Positions 1-6,928 of a stretch of DNA of 15,910 nucleotides are shown here, in pieces; position 1 is the first letter of the stretch, and each line of letters opens with the position of its first letter. The notes under the pieces are model-generated. The model ran no database searches and was not told the DNA's origin. It saw only the letters and a program-made list of their open reading frames with translations. A program made the position numbers and the translations under genes. This DNA is from RXOA01 sp964554715 (GTDB lineage Bacteria > Bipolaricaulota > Bipolaricaulia > UBA7950 > UBA9294): contig CAZKPU010000053.1 of NCBI GenBank assembly GCA_964554715.1, forward strand, positions 1-15,910, read 5' to 3'.

Positions 1-506
1 GCAGCCGCGAGATAGGCGTAGATGCGAAGCATGGTCGTGGACGCCACATCGAATCTGCGCTCGCTCAAGATCGATAACGCCGCATCCAACGCGATGGATA
101 GGTATGCGTGGGTATTGCGTGCTGCCGCCGCCAATCGAACACGAAGCAGAGGTTCTACGTCGCTTTCCGGGAATCGATCCACCCACGACCCCACTTCGGG
201 AAGGAGACCGATCGCAGCCGTGTCCTCGGCCTCGGGCGCGATGTAGTGGCGACCTTCACGCCCTTCGAGCAGGTTGATCAGCTGCTGCGCATGCAGCCGC
301 AGATCCTGGATCGTCGGTGCGGACACAGAAAAGGAAGCGACCGAGATCCCCAAGCGAAGCTGCCGTGCGACTCCGATCACCCGTGCCTCGAAGAGAATCC
401 CACCCGTCGGCTCGGATGTCACATCGCCCCACGCCGCCACCGTGGTTGCCAGAAGCAGCGACAACAGAACCACCGCACCGTTTCGGCGTGTCCTTCCACA
501 TCTCAT
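1..506 (-). CDS. Exported protein of unknown function, 3' end beyond window
   Basis: The frame is open from an ATG at 506 to the left edge (168 codons, no stop), so the C-terminus is missing. An AAAGGAG box lies 6 nt before the ATG. The first 25 residues look like a Sec signal peptide: an Arg-rich start, a hydrophobic stretch (AVVLLSLLLATTV) and a likely cut after Ala25. The mature part mixes beta-like and helical segments and has no motif I recognise; a run near residues 125-150 (LRVRLAAAARNTHAY) suggests amphipathic helices. The gene lies 61 bp downstream of the membrane-bound regulator on the same strand, so the two are probably co-transcribed and functionally linked. No function is assigned. 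I am confident it is a gene because of the ribosome binding site, signal peptide and long open frame. Confidence 0.75.
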   Translation of the reverse strand, partial: MRCGRTRRNGAVVLLSLLLATTVAAWGDVTSEPTGGILFEARVIGVARQLRLGISVASFSVSAPTIQDLRLHAQQLINLLEGREGRHYIAPEAEDTAAIGLLPEVGSWVDRFPESDVEPLLRVRLAAAARNTHAYLSIALDAALSILSERRFDVASTTMLRIYAYLAA

Positions 507-567
507 CTGCGGCTCCTTTGCCTATGTTTGTCGGTTCATTCTCGCTTCCTGGTGGCTCCCGGGTCCA

Positions 568-1500
568 TCAATCAACGGTCATCTCCGGGTCAACAAGCGC
601 CGACACCAGCTTGTAGCCGAAGCCGGGCACCGTTTCGATGCGTGCTTTTTCAGCCGGATCGATCACCGCCAGACGGCGCCGCACCAGATAGACGTACTGT
701 TTCACATCCTTCCCGTCAGCGTACGGGGAGTCAGGCCAAACGGATTCGAGAATCTCCCGGTCGGAACAGACGCGATCCGCCCGCGTGGCAAGAAACGCCA
801 GTAAGTGGAACTGCTTCGGCGTCAGCGCAACGGATTCCCCGCCGAGGGTGACTTCCTTCGCATCCAAATCGACGACCAGCGGGCCGACAACTCGTCGCCT
901 GCTTGTCGCCGCTTCGCTATCGGACTTGCCTGTTTGCGCATGGTGAGCGCTCCACAGAACCGCTCCCGACACCAGTAGGACAAACAGCACGGCAGCACCG
1001 GCGGCGAGAAGTGCGATGTGGCGTGATTGCAGAGCAGCCGCTGCCGGATCGATACCGATCCGCACAAAGCCGCCGGATGTGCCGAAGATCGGGGCGCTTA
1101 CATCCAGAAACGGCGCACCATCAGGAAGCCGGCTCCAGGTGGCTGTCGTGGCTGACACCGCTCCGGCGCTCTCCGGCGCTTGTTCGACATCGGCTCCCCG
1201 GTACTCCTCCGGCAGCTCGTCGAGGATCACTTCCCCGTCCAGCTCCAGACGAATGAACATCGGGCTTCCTGCCATCATCAGCGCCGACGCCGCGCGGAGC
1301 ATGTCGGGATCCAGCGGGTCAAGCCAAGGGTCGATCGACGTCGCGAACGCCTGGACATACGCAATGCTCCGATCGCGAAACGCATCAAACAACAAATCCG
1401 TGAACTGGTGTACCGCGAGGAATGCTCCGATCGCCGAGAGGGTAGCGACAACGAAGAGCACGGTTCCCTGGCTTCTGGCTCGCAAGCGAAGACGCAGCAT
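568..1500 (-). CDS. Membrane-anchored OmpR/PhoB-type winged-helix regulator with C-terminal DNA-binding domain
   Basis: The 310-residue protein has a first membrane segment at about 11-31, an extracytoplasmic region at about 32-160 and a second membrane segment at about 161-184. A cytoplasmic OmpR/PhoB-type winged-helix domain follows at about 203-300. Diagnostic parts of that domain are LTPKQFHLLAFL, a recognition-helix region (KDVKQYVYLVRRRL) and the wing ending VPGFGYKLV. There is no receiver or kinase domain, so it looks like a one-component regulator that senses outside the membrane. This order is the reverse of CadC/ToxR, where the DNA-binding domain is N-terminal. The frame is open upstream to 1767, but the ATG at 1500 has a GGAGA box and starts just before the first membrane helix. 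A weak promoter-like pair (TTGCCG at 1533-1538, TACTCT at 1510-1515, 17-nt spacer) lies just upstream. The target and signal are unknown. Confidence 0.85.
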   Translation of the reverse strand: MLRLRLRARSQGTVLFVVATLSAIGAFLAVHQFTDLLFDAFRDRSIAYVQAFATSIDPWLDPLDPDMLRAASALMMAGSPMFIRLELDGEVILDELPEEYRGADVEQAPESAGAVSATTATWSRLPDGAPFLDVSAPIFGTSGGFVRIGIDPAAAALQSRHIALLAAGAAVLFVLLVSGAVLWSAHHAQTGKSDSEAATSRRRVVGPLVVDLDAKEVTLGGESVALTPKQFHLLAFLATRADRVCSDREILESVWPDSPYADGKDVKQYVYLVRRRLAVIDPAEKARIETVPGFGYKLVSALVDPEMTVD

Positions 1501-1542
1501 GTTCTCTCCAGAGTAGTAGAGCGGTCGTCCGGCGGCAATAGG

Positions 1543-1558
1543 GTCATCGCGCGATGAC
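1543..1558. promoter_or_regulatory. Perfect 16-bp palindrome, candidate operator
   Basis: GTCATCGCGCGATGAC is its own reverse complement over all 16 bases. It lies in the divergent 163-bp gap between the membrane-anchored regulator and the secreted protein gene, 5 bp upstream of the regulator's possible -35 element. Its position fits a site bound by a dimeric regulator controlling both directions. That the neighbouring regulator binds it is inference; many OmpR-type proteins use direct repeats instead. Confidence 0.4.
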
Positions 1559-1663
1559 GCTGTATTGACCGGATAGCGGTTCTTCTTCGACCGGCCTGTT
1601 TCTAGGCTACGAGCATGTCCAGCAGAGCAGGGCATACATCTCCGAGAGAGAAGGGGAGGAACC

Positions 1664-2380
1664 ATGTACATGAGAAACGAAACAGGAAACCTGCGGAGCC
1701 GGATCGCGAAGACCGTCGTGCCGACGATCGCCGTTGCTTTGCTCCTGGTCATCATCCCATCGGGCATGGCGATCGCTCAGAACCAACCGCCATCCGTGTC
1801 GGCGGAGATCACTCTGGAGAGGCTCTCCAACCTTGTCCAGAGGCTGGAGGGGGAGTTGACCGCCTCACGGAATCCTCTAGCGGAGAGGCTGGAGGAGCGC
1901 TTGGAGGGCGTCATCGAAGGCCTGGAAGGCCTGCTTGATCTCCTCGATCGTCCACGTGATGAGGAAGACGCACCCGCTTTGAAGCGTCGCATTCTGCAGC
2001 TGGATCTGACGATGCACCGGCTGCTCTTCCTTCTGGAGGAGATGATCGAGCAGCCGAATGCTCCTCAACACGGAACCGTCAGGGAAGCATTCGAAGGCCT
2101 CCACCGGTGGATGAACGGCTACATCGCCGCTGCGACAGAGGGAATGCCGGCTGAGCAGGCGCGACGATTCGAGGCTGCGGCACAAGAGGCGATGCGCAGC
2201 CTGGTAGCGCAACTCGCAGCGATGGCACGTCGCACTCAAGCATCCAGCAACCTGCCAAACGACACGCCCTTGCTGCAGTTGGTGGAGCGGCTGGAGCGGC
2301 TCGTCTTCCGGCTCGACGGATTCATCCTTGGGCATCTCCCTGAGCCGGTCCTTCCTGCACCACGCCTGCGCGAGCCATAG
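1664..2380 (+). CDS. Secreted helix-rich (coiled-coil-like) protein of unknown function
   Basis: The 238-residue protein has a signal peptide (hydrophobic core TIAVALLLVII at 21-31, likely cut after Ala-Ile-Ala38). The mature part is almost wholly helical. Residues 50-95 are a Leu/Glu/Arg heptad-like stretch (LERLSNLVQRLEGEL, LAERLEERLEGVIEGLEGLL). A similar segment recurs near 207-225 (LLQLVERLERLVFRLDGF). A strong GGGGAGGA box at 1653-1660 precedes two possible starts, ATG 1664 (4 nt) and ATG 1670 (10 nt); I chose the first. It diverges from the regulator across a palindrome and is a plausible target of it. No enzymatic motif is visible. An envelope-stress adaptor or structural role is possible but unproven. 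Confidence 0.75.
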   Translation: MYMRNETGNLRSRIAKTVVPTIAVALLLVIIPSGMAIAQNQPPSVSAEITLERLSNLVQRLEGELTASRNPLAERLEERLEGVIEGLEGLLDLLDRPRDEEDAPALKRRILQLDLTMHRLLFLLEEMIEQPNAPQHGTVREAFEGLHRWMNGYIAAATEGMPAEQARRFEAAAQEAMRSLVAQLAAMARRTQASSNLPNDTPLLQLVERLERLVFRLDGFILGHLPEPVLPAPRLREP

Positions 2381-2452
2381 AAGTCGTTGGGGACAGCGTC
2401 GTCCGGATTCGACGCAACCGAACGGGCCGCTGCCCCACACCGGTCCCGTGGA

Positions 2453-2479
2453 GCCCGCCGGTCTCGACATCCGGCGGGC
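2453..2479. terminator. GC-rich hairpin between convergent genes
   Basis: A 9-bp perfect inverted repeat (GCCCGCCGG / CCGGCGGGC) with a 9-nt loop sits between the end of the secreted protein gene and the end of the phosphoesterase gene, which converge. No T-run follows on either strand, so it is at best an atypical, possibly bidirectional terminator. Confidence 0.4.
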
Positions 2480-2498
2480 ATCCGGCCGTCACCGGCAG

Positions 2499-3218
2499 CT
2501 ACATCGTGAGGATCGTCAGTTCGGGATGGGCTCCGACGCGTCCCGCCAGCCGCCGACTGCACCCAGCGCCCCGGCTGACGTGAAGAACGTTTCCCAACCT
2601 GTGGAACTCGCCTGCCATCCAAGGCTGGCCGAACAGCCGGAACAACCGCGCCGTGACGCCGGGGATCACGAAGTGTCCGCCGTGGGTGTGTCCGCTCAAA
2701 CACAACCAGCCGCGATCCTCGGGAAGGATCCGGAAGCGTGCGGGGTCGTGACACAGGACGACAACGGCTTGCTCGCAGGAGATCTTCGAGAGAAGCCTGC
2801 GCTGAGATTCGATATCCCTGTGGGAGCCATCGAGTCCGACAACGGTTAGCTGGTCTCCGTTGATCCCGACGTCGGCGACTTGATCACTCAGCAGGATGTA
2901 GCCGTGATCGTGCAGGACGCTGCCGATCGTGTTCGCACGCTTGCCTCGATCGTGGTTCCCGAGGACGGCGAACACGGCTCCTCGGATCCCGGCGAGCGCT
3001 CTCAGCGACCGTTCCGAAGACCGGCTCGGTAGGGCAAAGAAATCCCCGGTCATGAAGGTGATGCCGACACCCGTCCGATTGATGATCTCAACGGCATGCC
3101 GGACCTGCGCCTGCGGCGTACTCCACCCAAGATGGACATCGCTAAGATGCGCGCATCTCAGATGACGAAGGGCGGGATGAAAGCTTGCCGGATCAAGATC
3201 CTTCTCTGCCAGCTTCAA
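2499..3218 (-). CDS. Calcineurin-like metallophosphoesterase
   Basis: From the chosen start this is a 239-residue protein with the full metallophosphoesterase motif set: SDVH (Asp27, His29), GDFF (Asp59), GNHD (Asn88, His89), CHDP (His157) and GHTHGG (His177, His179). These residues bind the di-metal centre, so it should hydrolyse a phosphomonoester or phosphodiester. The general layout resembles YaeI/LpxG-type enzymes, but I see no N-terminal membrane anchor and the substrate cannot be told. The start is TTG 3218, because GAGGGG lies 5 nt upstream and the protein then begins shortly before the first motif. An ATG at 3311 would add 31 basic residues and lacks a ribosome binding site. It lies downstream of the papain-like gene on the same strand. 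Family assignment is firm, start moderately so. Confidence 0.85.
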   Translation of the reverse strand: MKLAEKDLDPASFHPALRHLRCAHLSDVHLGWSTPQAQVRHAVEIINRTGVGITFMTGDFFALPSRSSERSLRALAGIRGAVFAVLGNHDRGKRANTIGSVLHDHGYILLSDQVADVGINGDQLTVVGLDGSHRDIESQRRLLSKISCEQAVVVLCHDPARFRILPEDRGWLCLSGHTHGGHFVIPGVTARLFRLFGQPWMAGEFHRLGNVLHVSRGAGCSRRLAGRVGAHPELTILTM

Positions 3219-3400
3219 CCGTACCCCTCGGAGCCTACGCTGATCTTCGCGGCGCCGGTCTGTGCATTGCTTTCGTTCGAGCGTTCGCGTGTTCCGCACG
3301 TGCATGAGCATACGCCACAGGCCTACTTGTCGCGAAGGACGCAGCTCTGCAAGACGCCGCTGCTTTCCATGCGTTGTCCGTTACGGCAAATATCGCCGAT

Positions 3401-3664
3401 CTACATGGGAGCGTCTGCTCCGCTCGTGGGACCAGCGGATCCGGTGCGTTTTGCTACAAACCCGTACGGGGTTCCCTGCGACAACGTGGTCCCGGCGAGA
3501 ACACCGCTGTCGTGGGACAAGAGGTATCCGTGAAACGCCTGCGGACCTCCTGGGAAACCGATATCAAACCAGATCTCCCTTGGGTTGCCCGTTGGGATTT
3601 TGCCGATGACCGCAACGGGGCTGCCGCCTTCCGGCGTATACGTCCCGGTGATTCCATGAGTCGG
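3401..3664 (-). pseudogene. In-frame continuation of the papain-like gene beyond its TAG stop
   Basis: Directly after the TAG at 3665-3667 the same frame stays open for 87 codons and ends at another TAG (3401-3403). The translation is clearly the rest of the second C-terminal repeat. GTYTPEGG, then REIWFDIGF, then AFHGYLLSHDSGVLAGTT, then YGFVAKR match, in order and spacing, the first repeat's GTYWGNDG, HEISFWIDW, HFTGYVFKGDPGTFAGTV and YPFYATK. No ribosome binding site or start supports a separate gene. It is therefore the stranded 3' part of a longer (about 615-codon) gene, reached only by stop readthrough or if the TAG is an error or a recent mutation. Confidence 0.7.
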
Positions 3665-5248
3665 CTAGGTTTGCCACACCGGCTCGAGGTCGCTGAGAAC
3701 AAGCGTTCCGTCCCACCCATCGTGGCTCATCTGCCATTGCCCGAGGTACGCCCCCGGATGAATCCCGCCTGGGGCCGCTGTGCCGACGAGGAAAGCATCC
3801 TTGGTTGCGTAGAACGGATAGGTCTGCCCGTCTCGATTGTCGATGACCGTTCCGGCGAAGGTGCCCGGATCCCCCTTGAACACATAACCGGTGAAGTGAA
3901 GTCCTTGCAGATCGCCGTAATCGAGATTCGGTGCGTCCCAATCGATCCAGAAGCTGATCTCGTGGCCATCGATCGTGCCGTTGACGCGCCGGGCGATGCC
4001 GTCGTTGCCCCAATAGGTCCCAAGTCGGCGATCAACCTCTCCGTGGATCGCGCTCGTCGGGAAGAGTTCCGACAGACGGTAGATATCCAGCATTCCGGCC
4101 CAGCCATCGTGATTCAGGTTCCATCTGCCAAGGAATCGGTAGTCCTGCGGAGCTGGATTGTCCGCGCGGACGGAAACGATGAAGCCGGCCTCATCGATGT
4201 GCCTCCCTTCCACCCAGTCATAGCTCATGAGAGTGAACCCGGCTTCTCCATGTTCGGCGTTGTAGCCCCACGAGTTCTTGACGATGAAGACGCGCTCCTC
4301 GTGGCGATATCCGACCATCAGCATGGCATGTCCGCCGCACTCCCCTCCTGTTCCCGGGTCCCAGACCCCATTGTCAGGGGTGGGATCCTCCCCGCAGATG
4401 ATCGCGGAGAAGATCACCTCGTGACCGCCGGCCATGACTCCTTCGTACCATCCAGGGCTCGAGAGAAGCTCGTCCGGACACAGCACATAGGATGCCAAGC
4501 TGTACTTCGCGTTTGTGAGCGCGCTGATCGGAAGGTTCACAGGATCCAGGTTGTAATCGTCCATCGCGTCTTGGTTTGTGCCCAGCCCGCAGCGACTCGC
4601 CTCCCAGTCGAGCATGGGATCGACGATCGTAGAGTACGGAAGCTCCGTCTCCAGAGGAAGCGCGTAGCGGCTGAACAGCTCGAGCTGGTAGACAAGACAG
4701 CCTCCCCCCCATGCACCAAGCTGGTTTTCCCGACACGCTGGCTGTGGCTGCAGTTCCTCGGTCAGGTGCGACATCTTCTGCAGCAGTTGGCCGAACCTCT
4801 CCGAAAGGTCGAGAATCGGGGCGTCGATCCGGTGGTGATAGCGGGCCTCAACCGCAGCCGTCAGCGCGAACTGCACGCAGGTCCCGCCCCACTGTGTCTT
4901 GATGGCGGTTTGATGTCCCCGAAGATCCACGGTATCGGGAATATCCATCGGTCGCGTTCGCTGCAGCGCCGACAGCCCGCCCGAGGGCGAGAAACGCTCT
5001 TCCGCTTCCTCCCAGTCGGGAATCGGATCCAAAGGGAACGTTCTCCCGTCTGCGAGTTCCACGTACGGAACGCCGCTCGTCTGCACCACGCCCACCACGG
5101 TCTGACCTTCGGACGCCGGAGGATTCGGGTCCGGTATCGGATCCGGAGTCGGCTCGCTGATGAGCCAGTCGCACCCGCCCAATCCGATCGCCAAACACAA
5201 GGTCACACCCACCATCAATCCGTGAAGCCGAACATCTCTTCTTCTCAT
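3665..5248 (-). CDS. Papain-like (C1-type) cysteine protease lipoprotein, ended early by an in-frame TAG
   Basis: The 527-residue product starts at ATG 5248, 7 nt after GAGGAGG. A type II signal peptide ends in Leu-Gly-Gly-Cys26, followed by a Pro-rich linker (30-45). The protease domain spans about 100-365. It has the oxyanion Gln119, nucleophile Cys124 (TQWGGTCVQFAL, one residue shorter between Gln and Cys than in papain), His307 (GGHAMLMVGY) and Asn325 (VKNSWG). Two copies of a beta-rich domain follow, from about 372 (FLGRWNLNHDGWAG) and about 501 (YLGQWQMSHDGWDG). The second copy is cut by TAG, yet its remainder is encoded in frame downstream. The protein should be a lipid-anchored, extracytoplasmic peptidase. 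The repeats might be avidin-like or calycin-like barrels, which is only inference. Catalytic residues are intact, so the truncated form could still be active. Confidence 0.88.
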   Translation of the reverse strand: MRRRDVRLHGLMVGVTLCLAIGLGGCDWLISEPTPDPIPDPNPPASEGQTVVGVVQTSGVPYVELADGRTFPLDPIPDWEEAEERFSPSGGLSALQRTRPMDIPDTVDLRGHQTAIKTQWGGTCVQFALTAAVEARYHHRIDAPILDLSERFGQLLQKMSHLTEELQPQPACRENQLGAWGGGCLVYQLELFSRYALPLETELPYSTIVDPMLDWEASRCGLGTNQDAMDDYNLDPVNLPISALTNAKYSLASYVLCPDELLSSPGWYEGVMAGGHEVIFSAIICGEDPTPDNGVWDPGTGGECGGHAMLMVGYRHEERVFIVKNSWGYNAEHGEAGFTLMSYDWVEGRHIDEAGFIVSVRADNPAPQDYRFLGRWNLNHDGWAGMLDIYRLSELFPTSAIHGEVDRRLGTYWGNDGIARRVNGTIDGHEISFWIDWDAPNLDYGDLQGLHFTGYVFKGDPGTFAGTVIDNRDGQTYPFYATKDAFLVGTAAPGGIHPGAYLGQWQMSHDGWDGTLVLSDLEPVWQT

Positions 5249-5269
5249 CCCCGAGCCTCCTCTCCGCCT

Positions 5270-5318
5270 GTTGCCTCTCCCTGGGACCAACCTAGTGCGC
5301 AGCGTCATCAGAGGCAAC
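5270..5318 (-). promoter_or_regulatory. Putative promoter of the papain-like gene, flanked by a 9-bp inverted repeat
   Basis: On the minus strand TTGCCT (5312-5317) and TAGGTT (5289-5294) are 17 nt apart, giving a predicted start near 5282 and a leader of about 35 nt. A perfect inverted repeat (GTTGCCTCT at 5270-5278, AGAGGCAAC at 5310-5318) brackets this core, so one arm covers the -35 element and the other the initial transcript. This could be a split operator or an RNA hairpin. The -10 is weak. Confidence 0.35.
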
Positions 5319-5465
5319 TCATCGCAGGGTTTACGAGGTCCGCTCACGTACGGAGGAGAAGTCCGGTCAGGGCGAGCGAAATGCGGCCTGCTTCAAAGGA
5401 GACGGGTGCTCCCGGACACGGTTCCGAGATCGTTTCAGCTCAATGTCCCGTCGAAGCCGAAGCGG

Positions 5466-6896
5466 TCAGCGATCGATGAGCTGACGCACTCTCCGCTTCG
5501 CGCCGACCAGCGCTGGTTCCCATCCAAGCTTGGGTCGGTCTGGCAATCCTCCACCGAACGCGCCTGAGATCTGCTTGAGCACATCTGCGATGATCCCCGC
5601 GAGTTCGTCCATCTCGCCCACGCCCCACCCCAGCTGGCTGACCCACGCTGTACCGAGTCGTATGCCGTGAACATCCTTCCCGTTGCGGTCCCCCGGGATC
5701 ACGTTGCGGTTGCAGACAACGCCGATCTGGTCCAGCGCTCGTGCTGCCGTTTCGCCTTGGATCCCGAGATCGCGAAGATCGACCAACACCAGGTGCGTAT
5801 CCGTGCCGCCGTAGGCGACGCGGATTCCGTGGCCGGTAAGCGAGGCCGCAAGCTCCTTGGCGTTCGACACGATTCGATGTTGGAGTGTTCGAAACTCGTC
5901 CGAACGTGCAAGCTCCATCGCGACAGCGATCGCGGCGATCTTGTTCATGTGGGGACCGCCCTGAAGCCCCGGAAACACTGCACGATCGATTCGTCGAGCG
6001 ATCTCCGGATCGGTCGTGAGAACCACGGCGCCGCGCGGACCGCACAGGGTTTTGTGCGTTGTGCAGGTCACCACATCGGCGATTCCGACGGGACTCGGGA
6101 AGACCCCGGCGGCAACCATCCCCGCCGTGTGCGAAATGTCAGCCAGTAGCTTCGCGCCCACGAGGTCGGCAATGCTCCGAAGCCTGATCCAATCCGGATA
6201 CCATGGATACGATGTGAACCCTCCGACCAGCAGACTCGGCTTGCTCTCGACGGCCAGTCGCTCGATGGCGTCATAGTCCAGCCGCCCGGTCTCGGGATCG
6301 GTTCGGTAGAACGCGGCTTTGTACCACCTCCCGGATACGCTGTAGGGAGATCCATGTGTCAGGTGTCCCCCCTCGCTCAGCGCCATCGACATCATTCGAT
6401 CGCCCGGATCTAGGAGAGCCTCGTACGCGGCCAGATTCGCCGCCGACCCCGATAGCGGCTGCACGTTCACATGGATCCCCTCCGAGGGGCATTCCGGGGT
6501 GCAGAACCGCTCCGCCGTCCGCCGTTCGGCGATGCCCTCGATGAGATCCGCAAACTCTGTCCCGCGATAGTAGCGATCGTTGCCCAGCTCCGAATACTCC
6601 TGCAATCGTTCTTCAATGCGGGACAGGTCGGCGAGCGACGCCTCCCTGTGACGCCGAGGAGAGTAGCCTTCCGCGTACACGCTGGTGAACGGCGATGCGA
6701 GTGCCTCCAAGACGGCCGGATGCGGACGGCTTTCCGAAGCGATGAGGATGATCTTCTCTTCCTGTCGCAACGTTTCGCGTGCGATGATGTCGAAAACAAG
6801 CGGGTCGCACGCCGACAGATCTGGTGATCTGACATCGGTGACCGTCTGCTGTCCCGCCTTTTCCGCAGAAGCGTGGATCGTTTCGATGGATTTCAT
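5466..6896 (-). CDS. glyA: Serine hydroxymethyltransferase (long-insert form)
   Basis: The 476-residue enzyme is PLP-dependent and interconverts serine + THF with glycine + methylene-THF. The PLP lysine is Lys282 in VVTCTTHKTLCGPRG. Other family marks are IASES (52-56), VQPLSGSAAN (145-154), ADISHTAGMVAAG (252-264) and FPGLQGGPH (308-316). It is longer than the common form of about 420 residues. There is an N-terminal extension and about 27 extra residues between YAEGY (74-78) and RYYRG (108-112), a charged helical insertion. The start is ATG 6896, 4-5 nt after AAGGGAG; an upstream in-frame start at 6977 has no such support. It follows glnA by 32 bp and is probably co-transcribed with it. Its products, glycine and one-carbon units, are inputs for the purine operon further along. 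Confidence 0.97.
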   Translation of the reverse strand: MKSIETIHASAEKAGQQTVTDVRSPDLSACDPLVFDIIARETLRQEEKIILIASESRPHPAVLEALASPFTSVYAEGYSPRRHREASLADLSRIEERLQEYSELGNDRYYRGTEFADLIEGIAERRTAERFCTPECPSEGIHVNVQPLSGSAANLAAYEALLDPGDRMMSMALSEGGHLTHGSPYSVSGRWYKAAFYRTDPETGRLDYDAIERLAVESKPSLLVGGFTSYPWYPDWIRLRSIADLVGAKLLADISHTAGMVAAGVFPSPVGIADVVTCTTHKTLCGPRGAVVLTTDPEIARRIDRAVFPGLQGGPHMNKIAAIAVAMELARSDEFRTLQHRIVSNAKELAASLTGHGIRVAYGGTDTHLVLVDLRDLGIQGETAARALDQIGVVCNRNVIPGDRNGKDVHGIRLGTAWVSQLGWGVGEMDELAGIIADVLKQISGAFGGGLPDRPKLGWEPALVGAKRRVRQLIDR

Positions 6897-6928
6897 GTTT
6901 CTCCCTTGCGAGGATGTGTTGCGTCCGA

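Noticed and set aside
1565..1608. Promoter for the secreted protein gene (TTGACC with TAGGCT)
   Set aside because: The two elements are 32 nt apart, too far for a sigma-70 promoter, and no better partner is in place.
3374..5479. 701-codon open frame on the plus strand
   Set aside because: It lies antisense to the papain-like gene, whose lipobox, catalytic residues and repeats are clear. The plus frame has no family motif and an Arg/Pro/Val-rich shadow composition.
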